A stretch of DNA of 45,277 bases from Bacteroidales bacterium (GTDB taxonomy: Bacteria; Bacteroidota; Bacteroidia; Bacteroidales; WRLA01), in NCBI GenBank assembly GCA_009777825.1, contig WRLA01000016.1:1-45277 (forward strand). The letters run 5' to 3'. Each line of letters starts with the position of its first letter. The first letter of the stretch is position 1. The notes beneath the pieces were generated by a model, which made no database searches, was not told the DNA's origin, and saw only the letters and a program-made list of their open reading frames with translations. A program made the translations under genes and the position numbers. Positions 1-8,533 of this stretch are shown here, in pieces.

Positions 1-123
1 GCGAAAAGAGCATTGGCGTGTTTGAATATTGTATAAAATCCCTCATTGCGCTCCGCCCCTTGGGAAATAAAAAAAATTTAGGTAAATGAGGGGGCGGAAT
101 CAGGGGCGAAAAGCCCCCCTCTG
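1..123. other. Gene-free left edge with a G/C-rich hairpin
   Basis: No confident gene is seen here. Frame 1 is open only to a TAA at 34-36 and could be the last 11 codons of an upstream gene cut by the window edge, which is too short to identify. From about 86 to 136 there is a long imperfect inverted repeat whose core is GGGGC-gaaaa-GCCCC. It could act as a terminator or belong to the G/C-tract repeats also seen near 10976 and 13860. The ATG at 124 of the next open frame lies inside its 3' arm. Confidence 0.4.
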
Positions 124-648
124 ATGCCGCCTCTCCCCTTAAAAACGGACGTTGTCATTCCGACTGCGAAGCAGGAGGAATCTCATCGTAATTACCGCTC
201 GTTTAGCGTTCCCTGCCCCTCCAAAGGAAGAGGATGTAAAGGACTCGCAATGACTGCATTGTCGTTTTGTTTTGCCTTGTTTCTGCTGCCGGCTTGCCAA
301 TGGAACACCCTGCCGCCCGACATCTGGGAAAAAGAGCAAATGACAGAGTTTCTCGTCGAAGCCCAACTCGTCGAAGCAAAGGTGGACGCCCAAGAACTCC
401 CCAAACAACAAAAAGACTCCCTCTACACCTCTTCCTACGAAGAACTCTTCGCCTACTACAACACCACCCGCGAAATCTGGCAGAAAAACATCGAATACTA
501 CCGCGATAAACCCGAAGAAATGGACGACATCTATAAAGAGGTCGTTCTGCGATTGACGCTTTTGGAAAGTACCGTGCAGCATGAACGGACGGAGCGAGAT
601 ACGTTGGAACGGAAACTAAAAGAGTTTAAAATACGGCAGCAAGATTGA
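124..648 (+). CDS. Lipoprotein, DUF4296-like
   Basis: A small predicted lipoprotein of the type often called DUF4296 in Bacteroidales; its function is unknown. Around residues 43-58 there is a hydrophobic stretch ending in the lipobox LLPAC, so the mature protein would start at that Cys and be anchored in the outer or inner membrane. The mature part is short, charged and helical, with the D-x-W/M...L..AQLVEA pattern and a closing coiled coil, as in DUF4296. The start is uncertain. ATG 124 gives 174 aa, but it lies in a hairpin and its first ~40 residues are translated repeat DNA (153-236). ATG 250 gives 132 aa but leaves the signal peptide with no basic residue in its n-region. The upstream start would supply the K and R residues. 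The family call rests on pattern memory, not on a search. Confidence 0.6.
   Translation: MPPLPLKTDVVIPTAKQEESHRNYRSFSVPCPSKGRGCKGLAMTALSFCFALFLLPACQWNTLPPDIWEKEQMTEFLVEAQLVEAKVDAQELPKQQKDSLYTSSYEELFAYYNTTREIWQKNIEYYRDKPEEMDDIYKEVVLRLTLLESTVQHERTERDTLERKLKEFKIRQQD
153..236. repeat. Interspersed repeat (cattccgactgcgaagcagg type)
   Basis: A copy of the short dispersed repeat with the core CATTCCGACTGCGAAGCAGG, followed by a CCCTGCCCCTCCAAAGGAAG stretch. A related copy lies at 7287-7322, and more distant relatives (cattgcgaacg...gaagcaatcc) lie in coaX and before lptC. Here it is open in the frame of the lipoprotein and reads VVIPTAKQEESHRN. Confidence 0.6.
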
Positions 649-678
649 CGTGAAAATTTATAATTAAAGAAAAAATTG

Positions 679-686
679 TACCTTTG
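679..686 (+). promoter_or_regulatory. Bacteroidota -7 promoter element TACCTTTG
   Basis: TACCTTTG stands 26 bases before the antitoxin ATG at 713, the usual spacing for the Bacteroidota sigma factor -7 element (TAnnTTTG). It would drive the antitoxin and the toxin remnant. Confidence 0.65.
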
Positions 687-712
687 CATTTGTAATTAAA
701 ACTATAGAAATT

Positions 713-976
713 ATGACGGTAATTAGCAGTAAAGAGTTCATATCCAATCAAGAAAGATATTTTGATATGGCTTTGGACGAGCAGGTGTTTATTCAGCAGG
801 GCGGTGATATATTTCGTCTTATAAAAAACGTAGGTAACACAAATATCTACCATGACGCAAATATTTACGAAGAAATTTTATATCCGGACGAGGATCTTTA
901 CAGTGCAATCACTGCCAACGAACTCTTGGAAATGTTACATGAGGATATTCATCAAATATTTAATGAAAAGAAATGA
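713..976 (+). CDS. Antitoxin-like small protein of a decayed TA pair
   Basis: An 87-aa acidic protein, probably the antitoxin of a type II TA module. It is paralogous to the protein at 10297-10497: both begin MTV.SSKE.ISNQ and end with a shared YEPDED/YPDEDLY...A.ELL segment. This copy keeps about 22 central residues (around 30-52) that the other lacks. Its stop overlaps the start of the next frame as ATGA, typical of TA operons. The N-terminal SSKE...NQ..YFD pattern recalls Phd/YefM-type antitoxins, but the resemblance is weak. Its own toxin is reduced to 30 codons, so it may be an orphan antitoxin that still binds DNA or neutralises the toxin encoded at 10498. Confidence 0.65.
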   Translation: MTVISSKEFISNQERYFDMALDEQVFIQQGGDIFRLIKNVGNTNIYHDANIYEEILYPDEDLYSAITANELLEMLHEDIHQIFNEKK

Positions 977-1065
977 GCGTATTATTTATTCCGAAAGAAA
1001 ATGACGAAACAATTTATTTGGTACGCTACATTGCTAATAACCAAATAGTCGCTCAATATTTGTAA
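973..1065 (+). pseudogene. Toxin gene with a large internal deletion
   Basis: A 30-codon frame, too short for most gene callers. Its first eight residues (MSVLFIPK) match the start of the full toxin at 10498 (MNVIFLPE). Its remaining residues ([16 protein letters not shown] and VAQYL) match that toxin's last 23. About 79 codons between them are missing, and the junction is in frame. The remnant overlaps the antitoxin stop by ATGA. The core of the toxin fold is gone, so it should be inactive. Confidence 0.75.
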
Positions 1066-1076
1066 TCCGAAATCAC

Positions 1077-2519
1077 ATGAACAATAACACACACATCATC
1101 GAAGAAGTAACGTCAAGCGACTACAAATACGGCTTCGTTACGGAGATAGAGACCGACACGCTGCCCAAAGGGCTGAACGAAGATATCATTCGCAAAATCT
1201 CCGCCATCAAACAGGAGCCGGAGTGGCTGTTGGCATTTCGACTAAAAGCCTTCCGGGCGTGGCAAAAAATGAAAGAACCCGATTGGGCGCACCTGCAATA
1301 CCAAACGCCCGACTTTCAGGATATCATCTACTATGCCGCCCCGAAACAAAACACAACCGCCACCGCAGGCGGCATTGACCCCGAACTGAAAAAGACCTTC
1401 GAAAAACTCGGCATCCCCTTAGACGAATCCGAGAGCCTCTCCAACGTCGCCGTTGACGCCGTCATTGACAGCATCTCCATCAAAACCACCTTTCAGGACG
1501 AACTGAGAGAGCAAGGCATCATCTTCTGCTCGTTTAGCGAAGCGGTGCGGGAACATCCCGACTTGGTGCGGCAATATTTAGGAAGCGTGGTGCCGATAGC
1601 GGACAACTTCTATGCGGCGCTCAACTCCGCCGTGTTTAGCGATGGGTCGTTCTGTTACATTCCGAAGGGCGTGCGCTGTCCAAAAGATTTGAACACCTAC
1701 TTCCGTATCAACACAGCAAACACCGGTCAGTTTGAACGCACCCTGCTCATCGCCGACGAGGGCGCATACGTAAGTTACATGGAAGGCTGCACCGCCCCGC
1801 AACGTGATGAAAATCAACTTCATGCGGCAATCGTCGAAATCATCGCACTGAAAGACGCCGAAGTGAAATACAGCACCGTCCAAAACTGGTATCCGGGCGA
1901 CAGCGAGGGTAGAGGAGGGATTTACAACTTCGTTACCAAGCGCGGCATCTGCAAAGGCAGCAACTCCAAAATCTCGTGGACGCAGGTTGAAACCGGATCC
2001 GCCATCACGTGGAAATATCCGAGTTGCATCCTGCAGGGCGACAATTCGATTGGTGAATTTTACTCTGTCGCCGTTACCAACAAACACCAACAAGCCGACA
2101 CCGGCACCAAGATGGTGCATTTAGGAAAAAACTCGCGCAGTAAAATCGTCTCCAAGGGCATCTCCGGCGGCGTCAGCCAAAACAGTTACCGCGGCTTGGT
2201 GCGCATGAACCGCAACGCCTCCAACGCACGCAACCACTCCCAGTGCGACAGCCTGCTGCTCGGCGACAAATGCGGCGCACACACCTATCCATACGTCAGA
2301 GTCGAAAACAAATCCTCCATCGTCGAACACGAAGCGACAACGTCGAAAATATCGGAAGACCAACTCTTCTACTGCCAACAACGCGGACTAGACCCCGAAC
2401 AGGCTGTCAGTCTCATTGTCAGCGGATACGCCAAAGAAGTCCTCAACAACCTCCCCCTCGAATTTGCCACCGAGGCACAACGGCTGCTGGCGGTGAGTTT
2501 GGAAGGGAGTGTGGGGTAG
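1077..2519 (+). CDS. sufB: Fe-S cluster assembly scaffold SufB
   Basis: SufB, 480 aa, the full family length. With SufC and SufD it forms the cytoplasmic SufBC2D scaffold on which Fe-S clusters are built before transfer to apoproteins. The C-terminal half has the conserved beta-helix core and the segments [19 protein letters not shown] and [12 protein letters not shown], then the region [20 protein letters not shown] with conserved Cys, Glu and His near the cluster site. The N-terminal [13 protein letters not shown] is also typical. The ATG at 1077 lies 11 bases after the toxin remnant. No sufC or sufD follows, whereas in many Bacteroidales they are adjacent. They must be elsewhere, or the operon was split. 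Confidence 0.95.
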   Translation: MNNNTHIIEEVTSSDYKYGFVTEIETDTLPKGLNEDIIRKISAIKQEPEWLLAFRLKAFRAWQKMKEPDWAHLQYQTPDFQDIIYYAAPKQNTTATAGGIDPELKKTFEKLGIPLDESESLSNVAVDAVIDSISIKTTFQDELREQGIIFCSFSEAVREHPDLVRQYLGSVVPIADNFYAALNSAVFSDGSFCYIPKGVRCPKDLNTYFRINTANTGQFERTLLIADEGAYVSYMEGCTAPQRDENQLHAAIVEIIALKDAEVKYSTVQNWYPGDSEGRGGIYNFVTKRGICKGSNSKISWTQVETGSAITWKYPSCILQGDNSIGEFYSVAVTNKHQQADTGTKMVHLGKNSRSKIVSKGISGGVSQNSYRGLVRMNRNASNARNHSQCDSLLLGDKCGAHTYPYVRVENKSSIVEHEATTSKISEDQLFYCQQRGLDPEQAVSLIVSGYAKEVLNNLPLEFATEAQRLLAVSLEGSVG

Positions 2520-2552
2520 AATATCGCCGCAGGCATTTATCTTTTTTTTACG

Positions 2553-2560
2553 TACCTTTG
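2553..2560 (+). promoter_or_regulatory. Bacteroidota -7 promoter element TACCTTTG
   Basis: TACCTTTG lies 42 bases before the ATG at 2603, in the 83-base gap after sufB. It gives the PLP enzyme its own transcription start rather than read-through from sufB. Confidence 0.6.
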
Positions 2561-2602
2561 CAGCGTTTTTTTTTAATCACAAAATTAAATCCTTATTAAA
2601 AT

Positions 2603-3805
2603 ATGATGAATAAATTTGATCCGGCAAGCAAAGTTCAAAACTTGTTACAATTTGGGGAGTTTGGCGATGTAAACCCCTCCATCACCGACAGCGCCACCTA
2701 TACTTTTATGCAGGGGAAAACCATGTCCGACACTTTCAAAGGCGAGACGGAAGGTTGTTTTTTGTATTCACGTCATTGGAATCCGAGCAATAAATATCTT
2801 TCCGACGCTATGGCGGCGATGGAAGGCACGGAAGCGGGCTGGGTAACAGCATCGGGCATGTCGGCTATCACCAATGCGCTGATGCACTGCCTCAATGCGG
2901 GCGACCACGTCATCTCAAGCATGACCACCTACGGCGGCACGTTTGCCTTTCTGAGCAACTGGATGAAGAAATATAATGTCGAAGTTACCTTTGTCAATAT
3001 CACCAACTTAGAAAGTGTTCGGAAAGCGATGCGTCCTAATACGAAAGTGATTTATACGGAGACGGTTACCAATCCGTTGTTGCAGGTTTCCGACATTCCC
3101 GAACTGTCGAAGATAGCGAAATCGGGCGGCGCCAGATTGATAGTGGACAATACGTTTACGCCGATGATAGTCTCGCCGGCACGCTTGGGCGCCGATGTGG
3201 TGGTTTACAGTATGACCAAGTTCGTCAACGGGAAGAACGACTGCGTGGCAGGCGCCATTTGCGGTAGTAACGACTTCATCGCCTCTCTCATTGACGTCAA
3301 CACGGGAACGTCCATGCTGTTAGGTCCCGTCTTAGACCCGATGCGCTCGTCTTCGATACTGAAAAACCTGCATACCCTGCATATCCGTATGCAGCAACAC
3401 GGTCGCAACGCCATGTACTTGGCTGAGCGTTTTAAAGAAATCGGGCTGAAGTTCAACTACCCGGGCATGAAAGAGCATCCGGGACACGAACTCCTGAAAT
3501 CCATGATGAACGACGGATACGGCTTCGGCGGCATGATCGCCATTGACCTCGGCACCGCCGAAAGAGCCAACCGTGTGATGGAAATCATGGAACAGAAAGG
3601 CGTTGGCTACTTAGCCGTCAGCCTCGGCTATTTCAAGACGCTGTTCAGTAACTCCGGCAAAAGCACCTCTTCCGAAATTCCCGAAGATATTCAACAAGAG
3701 ATGGGCATGTCGGAAGGTCTGATACGTTTCTCCGTCGGCTTGGATAACGACATCGAACGGTCGTTCAGGCTGATTGCGGAGACGCTGGAGGAAGTTGGAG
3801 GTTGA
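2603..3805 (+). CDS. Cys/Met metabolism PLP-dependent enzyme (methionine gamma-lyase-like)
   Basis: A 400-aa fold-type I PLP enzyme of the Cys/Met metabolism family (cystathionine gamma-synthase, beta- and gamma-lyases, methionine gamma-lyase). The family acts in the cytoplasm on sulfur amino acids. Visible features are the GTEAGWVTASGMSAI segment that holds the PLP phosphate, the stacking tyrosine in MTTYGGT, the aspartate in LIVDNTFTP that pairs with the pyridine nitrogen, and the Schiff-base lysine in VYSMTKFVNGKND. The C-terminus has the SLGYFKTLFSNSG substrate-binding segment and GLIRFSVGLD. Which reaction it catalyses cannot be told from sequence alone. It is transcribed on its own and ends facing glyS. 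Confidence 0.85.
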   Translation: MMNKFDPASKVQNLLQFGEFGDVNPSITDSATYTFMQGKTMSDTFKGETEGCFLYSRHWNPSNKYLSDAMAAMEGTEAGWVTASGMSAITNALMHCLNAGDHVISSMTTYGGTFAFLSNWMKKYNVEVTFVNITNLESVRKAMRPNTKVIYTETVTNPLLQVSDIPELSKIAKSGGARLIVDNTFTPMIVSPARLGADVVVYSMTKFVNGKNDCVAGAICGSNDFIASLIDVNTGTSMLLGPVLDPMRSSSILKNLHTLHIRMQQHGRNAMYLAERFKEIGLKFNYPGMKEHPGHELLKSMMNDGYGFGGMIAIDLGTAERANRVMEIMEQKGVGYLAVSLGYFKTLFSNSGKSTSSEIPEDIQQEMGMSEGLIRFSVGLDNDIERSFRLIAETLEEVGG

Positions 3806-3867
3806 AAGTTGAAAATTGAAAAAATAAAAAAGTGTTATGCTGCGTTTAGGATTTCATTTTTAAATTA

Positions 3868-5406
3868 TTAAAGATTTGCGCCATTCGCGGCAGAAACTTT
3901 CTCCCGAATGATTTTCAAAATGTTTTCAACAGCGATTCTCTCTTGTTGCATGGAGTCGCGCTCGCGGATGGTAACGCAGTTGTCGGTCAGCGACTGATGG
4001 TCTATGGTGATGCAATAGGGTGTTCCGATGGCGTCTTGACGGCGGTAGCGGCGTCCGATGGCGTCTTTTTCGTCGTATTGGCAGAGGTAGTCCTGTTTGA
4101 GGATGTCCATGATTTCGCGTGCTTTTTCGGGCAGTCCGTCCTTTTTCACTAAGGGCAAGACGGCGGCTTTGACGGGCGCCAGCATCGGCGGGATGCGCAG
4201 GACAACGCGCTCGGTGCCGTCGTCCAACTTCTCCTCGCAGTAGGCGTGGCTGAGTACCGCCAAAAACATACGGTCAACGCCGATGGAGGTCTCGACGACG
4301 TAGGGAACGTAACTCTCGTTGCGTTCCTGGTCGAAATATTGCAGTTTTTTTCCGGAATATTGCTGATGCGCCGACAGGTCGAAGTCGGTACGCGAGTGAA
4401 TCCCTTCCAACTCCTTGAACCCAAACGGGAAAGCAAACTCAATGTCGCAAGCGGCATTGGCGTAGTGCGCCAACTTTTCATGGACATGAAAACGGAATTT
4501 CTCTTGTGGAATCCCCATCGCCAAGTGCCATTTCATCCGCTGCTCTTTCCAATATTCGTACCAATCTAATTCTTCTCCCGGACGGACAAAATATTGCATC
4601 TCCATCTGTTCAAACTCACGCATACGGAAGATGAACTGCCGCGCAACGATTTCATTACGAAAGGCTTTACCAATCTGTGCTATTCCGAAGGGAGGTTTTA
4701 CCCGTCCTGTCTTTTGAACGTTCAGATAGTTGACAAAGATGCCCTGCGCCGTCTCGGGACGAAGGTAAATCGTACTCGCGCCATCGGCGGCAGCGCCCAT
4801 CTGCGTGGCGAACATCAGGTTAAACTGACGAACATCCGTCCAGTTGCGACTTCCGCTGACCGGACAGACAATCTCCAAATCAACAATAAGTTGCCGCAAC
4901 GCTTCGAAGTCGTTGATGTTCAACGCATTGTTCATTTTTTCGGAGATGTCGACAATTTGTTTGCGATAGTTGACCACCCGCTCGTTGGTTTGGCAAAACA
5001 TCTCTTCGTTGAAAGATTCGCCAAAGCGTTTCGCCGCCTTTTCGACCTCTTTGTTGACCTTTTCCTCTATCTTGGCGATATGGTCTTCAAGCAGCACATC
5101 GGCGCGGTAACGTTTTTTGGAATCTTTGTTGTCTATCAGCGGGTCGCTGAACGCATCCACGTGTCCCGACGCCTTCCAGACGGTCGGGTGCATGAAAATC
5201 GCCGAGTCAATGCCGACGATGTTTTCGTGCATCTGCACCATGGCTTTCCACCAATAGTTCTTAATGTTGTTTTTCAGTTCGACGCCGTATTGTCCGTAGT
5301 CATACACGGCGCTAAGCCCGTCGTATATCTCACTCGACGGAAAAATAAATCCGTACTCCTTTGAGTGTGAGATGATTGCTTTAAAAAGTTCTTCGTTCTG
5401 TATCAT
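3868..5406 (-). CDS. glyS: Glycine--tRNA ligase (alpha2 type)
   Basis: Glycyl-tRNA synthetase of the dimeric class II type, 512 aa. It charges tRNA-Gly with glycine in the cytoplasm. Motif 2 is seen in GKAFRNEIVARQFIFRMREF with the preceding ETAQGIFVNY, and motif 3 in the GVDRMFLAVL segment. The C-terminal anticodon-binding domain starts near LAPVKAAVLPLV. The frame could begin at 5421, but that stretch contains the -7 element TACTTTTG, so the start is set at the ATG at 5406 (MIQNEELFKAI). This leaves almost no 5' leader. Confidence 0.95.
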   Translation of the reverse strand: MIQNEELFKAIISHSKEYGFIFPSSEIYDGLSAVYDYGQYGVELKNNIKNYWWKAMVQMHENIVGIDSAIFMHPTVWKASGHVDAFSDPLIDNKDSKKRYRADVLLEDHIAKIEEKVNKEVEKAAKRFGESFNEEMFCQTNERVVNYRKQIVDISEKMNNALNINDFEALRQLIVDLEIVCPVSGSRNWTDVRQFNLMFATQMGAAADGASTIYLRPETAQGIFVNYLNVQKTGRVKPPFGIAQIGKAFRNEIVARQFIFRMREFEQMEMQYFVRPGEELDWYEYWKEQRMKWHLAMGIPQEKFRFHVHEKLAHYANAACDIEFAFPFGFKELEGIHSRTDFDLSAHQQYSGKKLQYFDQERNESYVPYVVETSIGVDRMFLAVLSHAYCEEKLDDGTERVVLRIPPMLAPVKAAVLPLVKKDGLPEKAREIMDILKQDYLCQYDEKDAIGRRYRRQDAIGTPYCITIDHQSLTDNCVTIRERDSMQQERIAVENILKIIREKVSAANGANL

Positions 5407-5410
5407 GGTG

Positions 5411-5418
5411 CAAAAGTA
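5411..5418 (-). promoter_or_regulatory. -7 promoter element TACTTTTG for glyS
   Basis: On the minus strand TACTTTTG ends only 5 bases before the chosen glyS ATG at 5406. With the usual distance to the transcription start, the mRNA would be leaderless or nearly so. Confidence 0.55.
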
Positions 5419-5477
5419 CAAAAAATTTGCACGTCAGTGAAATGTGTTATCCTTTGAGACAACCACATCGCACGCTG

Positions 5478-6329
5478 CTAATACTTCACCTGCACCACCA
5501 AATACTTCTGCACGCTCCAGAACGCCTCTTGGTCTTTGATGATTAGTTTCTCGACCTGTTTTTTATCGCCGATCCATTCGTAAGAGCCGGATGGGTGCGA
5601 CGACAACATGTCGGCTTTCTTGGCGTAAACGGGGATTTCGTTGAGGGTGGTGATGTCCACTTTTTGGAACATGGGATTGGGCGCAGGGACGAACTTCCCT
5701 TTTTTGTCGAGGATGCCTTCTTCTTCCATCGTTTTCTTGGTGGCGACGCGGAAGTATGCCGTATTCAGTTGCGCCTGTTTCTCATCTATGGTGGTAGAGA
5801 GGTTGGACACGGTATTGGTATAGGCGACAATCACCTCTTCCAATCCTTCGATTTGGAGATTTTTGCTTGCAATGTCCGCTTTCAGGAGCGCAATTTCTTT
5901 ATCCTGCGTGGCGATTTGGTCTTCAAGTCCTTTGAGCAGGTCTTCGTACTTTTTGTTGCTGCTGGTCAAACTGTTACGCAGTTCTTGGACTTTTTGTTTG
6001 TTGGTCAGCAAGAGTTGGTAGATGTCCCGGATGTCTTGCTGGATGGTCTCACGGATGTCGGGATTGGAAGTTATCTCCCCACTCTCGCCGGCATGGATGT
6101 TAATCATGTTTTCTTTCTCCTTGATGGTGTTCAAGGCTCTTTGGATTTCGGCAAAGGAGGTGATAAAATCGTTCATCTCCGTCCCCTGATTGCTTACAAT
6201 CAACTGCAAACTGTCAACCTGATGTTGCAATTGGATAACCTGTTGTTCTGCTTTTTTGTCTTTACACGACGTTAACCCTAATACAATCAATGCTATAGCA
6301 GCCATTGATACAAATGCGATTCTTTTCAT
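5478..6329 (-). CDS. Cbp1-like coiled-coil lipoprotein
   Basis: A 283-aa lipoprotein. The ATG at 6329 gives a clean signal peptide (MKRIAFVSMAAIAL...) with lipobox GLTSC; the longer frame from 6389 adds residues with no signal character. Residues ~25-190 are almost entirely heptad-like coiled coil with regularly spaced L, I, K and E. The C-terminal ~80 residues contain IPVYAKKADMLSSHPSGSYE and end in FWSVQKYLVVQVKY. This layout matches the Bacteroidales family named after the B. fragilis collagen-binding adhesin Cbp1. Collagen binding by this protein is only an inference from that name. It is transcribed on its own between glyS and a T9SS gene. Confidence 0.7.
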   Translation of the reverse strand: MKRIAFVSMAAIALIVLGLTSCKDKKAEQQVIQLQHQVDSLQLIVSNQGTEMNDFITSFAEIQRALNTIKEKENMINIHAGESGEITSNPDIRETIQQDIRDIYQLLLTNKQKVQELRNSLTSSNKKYEDLLKGLEDQIATQDKEIALLKADIASKNLQIEGLEEVIVAYTNTVSNLSTTIDEKQAQLNTAYFRVATKKTMEEEGILDKKGKFVPAPNPMFQKVDITTLNEIPVYAKKADMLSSHPSGSYEWIGDKKQVEKLIIKDQEAFWSVQKYLVVQVKY

Positions 6330-6407
6330 TTCGAGATGTGCTTTAAAATTTATAAAATTTGTATTTTTTGGATAACGGGGAAATTGCAATATTGTTTTAT
6401 CGGTTTT

Positions 6408-7007
6408 TCATAACACAACTATTTTTTTAATTACCTGACTGTTATCTATGAATAATATCCTAAGCATTAATACCCCTTGTCTGTTAATATTTTCAATACG
6501 AATAGAATAAGGATGTTCCAAATATTTACATTCCAATAATTTTTCCCCATTAAGGTCTATAATCTCAATATTTTTTATCTGCTTATTCTGTGATTCGATA
6601 TTAATAGAACCTTTTGACGGATTTGGAAATACTGAAATATCACTCCGGCTGGTGATGTCATCAATGGATACGGGAATGACAGAGAGCACTTCTATCTCCG
6701 TATAATCTTTTCCCCAAATATCCTGTTTGACCGAAACAACGCCTTCCACTGTAATGGGATCACCGATATCAAAAGAATATGTTTCTATAACAAGCGGTCC
6801 ATCCGGCCACTTCCAATACCCTTGCAATGTAATAATATAATTGATGGAGTCTGTTTCTATTGCATAAACAAGTCCGGGGACGCAAGGCTCCGTATGACAG
6901 GGGTTGGGGACGGATGTTGTCTCACCACTGATTGTAACGATTTGGCTGTATAAATTGCCAAATATCAAAAATGATGCTACCAAAAATAAAAAAGTCCTGA
7001 TTTTCAT
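6408..7007 (-). CDS. Small secreted protein with T9SS sorting domain
   Basis: A 199-aa protein with a signal peptide at residues 1-22 (MKIRTFLFLVASFLIFGNLYSQ) and a C-terminal T9SS type A sorting domain from about residue 125. The latter shows VFPNPSKGSINIE, IIDLNGEKLL and a final basic-hydrophobic KKIVVL. The middle ~100 residues hold two Cys (NPCHTEPCVPG) and a small beta-rich domain that I do not recognise. It should be exported by Sec, then moved across the outer membrane by the T9SS and either anchored or released. Its sorting domain has ordinary composition, without the repeat-derived Cys-rich stretch seen in the three large T9SS proteins further on. Confidence 0.75.
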   Translation of the reverse strand: MKIRTFLFLVASFLIFGNLYSQIVTISGETTSVPNPCHTEPCVPGLVYAIETDSINYIITLQGYWKWPDGPLVIETYSFDIGDPITVEGVVSVKQDIWGKDYTEIEVLSVIPVSIDDITSRSDISVFPNPSKGSINIESQNKQIKNIEIIDLNGEKLLECKYLEHPYSIRIENINRQGVLMLRILFIDNSQVIKKIVVL

Positions 7008-7045
7008 GTTTTTATGTTTTTAAGTTTAACAAAAATATATTAGAG

Positions 7046-7053
7046 CAAAGGTA
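7046..7053 (-). promoter_or_regulatory. -7 promoter element TACCTTTG (minus strand)
   Basis: TACCTTTG on the minus strand, 38 bases before the ATG at 7007 of the small T9SS protein. Confidence 0.6.
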
Positions 7054-7120
7054 AACATTTTTTTGATATAACCTTCGTACCTCGCAGTCGAAATGGCAAT
7101 GTGTGCTTTGGGAAAGAGCG

Positions 7121-7264
7121 GATGTCTCAAAAATGTTTCTTTACCGCAAAGGCGCAAAGAAAATGCAAAGGGCGCAAAGAATAAGTATTTTACTATCAAT
7201 CTCTTGCGTACTTTGCGAAAAATCTTTGCGCCTTTGCGTTTAATTTTTTTGACTTATGAGACAT
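7121..7264. repeat. Palindromic interspersed element A, free copy
   Basis: A ~144-bp element bounded by GATGTCTCAAAAAT and its near reverse complement CTTATGAGACATTC. Inside are many GCAAAG/CTTTGC words in inverted arrangement (accgcaaaggcgcaaag ... ctttgcgcctttgcg). The same element, in frame with protein, occurs at 28437-28556 (lptC) and 42688-42812 (thiE). This copy is intergenic. The terminal inverted repeats and small size suggest a MITE-like mobile unit. Confidence 0.75.
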
Positions 7265-7286
7265 TCTCGGGTTCGCCATGGTTGTC

Positions 7287-7353
7287 GTCATTTCGACTGC
7301 GAGGCACGAAGCAGGAGAAATCTGTTGCAAAACTGTGAAATTTGTCATACACC
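7287..7353. repeat. Dispersed repeat copy plus a possible IS end
   Basis: Bases 7287-7322 carry the CATTTCGACTGCGAGGCACG type repeat (compare 153-190). Directly after it, 7331-7353 (starting AACTGTGAAATTTGTC) matches the reverse complement of 44734-44756 at 22 of 23 positions. That second site lies just upstream of a transposase, so this may be a left-over IS terminus. Confidence 0.5.
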
Positions 7354-7385
7354 AATTATTCAATTAATTGTAATCGGTAAATTCG

Positions 7386-7393
7386 TACCTTTG
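7386..7393 (+). promoter_or_regulatory. -7 promoter element TACCTTTG for prfA
   Basis: TACCTTTG stands 31 bases before the prfA ATG at 7425. Confidence 0.7.
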
Positions 7394-7424
7394 CACCCTG
7401 TAAATAAAACCGCAATAGACAAAG

Positions 7425-8498
7425 ATGTTATTAGACAAACTACAAGTGTTACATGCTCGTTATCAGGAGATTGAGAAGGAGATGAACGACCCGGACGCGA
7501 TGAGCGACATGAGCCGTTTTGTGAAATTAAACAAAGATTATAAAGATTTAAGTCCCATCATGGAGGCTTATACAAACTATTCCAACCTGCTGAGCAATAT
7601 CAAAATCGCTAAGGATATTCTGATGAACGAGCGGGACGAAGAGTTTCGCTCCTTGGCAAAGGACGAGTTATTTCTTTACAACGAACAGGTTGAGCCGCTG
7701 GAGGAGCATATCCGGATGTTGTTGATTCCCAAAGACCCGCAGGATGATAAGAACGCCATCGTGGAGATCCGCGCAGGCACAGGTGGCGACGAAGCCGGCA
7801 TCTTCGCCGGAGATTTGTTCCGCATGTATCAGAAATATTGCGAGACGCGCGGCTGGAAGACCGAAATCGTGGATTTCACCGACGCCTCGCAGGGCGGATT
7901 CAAAGAGGTCATCTTCAACGTAACGGGCGAGAATGTCTATGGCGACCTAAAGTACGAGTCGGGCGTTCACCGCGTGCAGCGCGTTCCCAAAACAGAGACG
8001 CAAGGACGCATCCACACCTCAGCCGCTTCCGTGGCGATACTTCCCGAAGCCGACGAGGTGGACGTGGAACTGAAAGAGAGCGACATCCGAAAAGATACCT
8101 ACTGCTCGTCCGGTCCGGGCGGACAGTCGGTCAATACCACCTACTCCGCCATCCGCCTGACGCACATCCCGACAGGCATCGTGGTTACGTGCCAAGACCA
8201 AAAGTCACAACTGAAAAACTTGGCGCAAGCCATGCGCGTGCTACGCGCCAGAATATACGAGATTGAGTATCAGAAATACTTAGACGACATCTCTTCCAAA
8301 CGCAAAACCATGGTCAGCACCGGCGACCGCTCCGCCAAAATCCGCACCTACAACTGGCCCCAGGGACGGGTAACCGACCACCGCATCAACCTCACACTCT
8401 ACAATCTCCAATCCATCATCAACGGCGACATACAGGAACTCATAGACAAACTACAAATCGCCGAAAACGCCGAACGCCTCAAAGGAGAAATTGCATAA
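7425..8498 (+). CDS. prfA: Peptide chain release factor 1
   Basis: RF1, 357 aa, full length. It reads UAA and UAG on the ribosome and triggers peptide release. The catalytic GGQ is in [20 protein letters not shown] (about residue 230). The codon-recognition tripeptide of the PxT type is PKT in [18 protein letters not shown], which marks RF1 rather than RF2 (SPF). The N-terminal helical domain and the C-terminal [11 protein letters not shown] are present. pyrF follows 35 bases downstream on the same strand and may be co-transcribed. Confidence 0.96.
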   Translation: MLLDKLQVLHARYQEIEKEMNDPDAMSDMSRFVKLNKDYKDLSPIMEAYTNYSNLLSNIKIAKDILMNERDEEFRSLAKDELFLYNEQVEPLEEHIRMLLIPKDPQDDKNAIVEIRAGTGGDEAGIFAGDLFRMYQKYCETRGWKTEIVDFTDASQGGFKEVIFNVTGENVYGDLKYESGVHRVQRVPKTETQGRIHTSAASVAILPEADEVDVELKESDIRKDTYCSSGPGGQSVNTTYSAIRLTHIPTGIVVTCQDQKSQLKNLAQAMRVLRARIYEIEYQKYLDDISSKRKTMVSTGDRSAKIRTYNWPQGRVTDHRINLTLYNLQSIINGDIQELIDKLQIAENAERLKGEIA

Positions 8499-8533
8499 AT
8501 CGTTATAAATCATTCATTTAAAACCATAACAAC

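Noticed and set aside
1578..2120. Long minus-strand open frame opposite sufB
   Set aside because: It is a shadow of a well-conserved gene, with no promoter or family resemblance; G/C-rich third positions keep the opposite strand open. The same holds for the long frames opposite glyS, the kinase, the aminotransferase and thiC.
1077..2519. sufB as an operon disrupted inside this window
   Set aside because: No sufC or sufD remnant is visible nearby; the other genes may simply be elsewhere.
7093..7338. Open frame of 81 codons before prfA
   Set aside because: It consists almost wholly of repeat A and the following repeat; no start signal or family match supports a separate gene.
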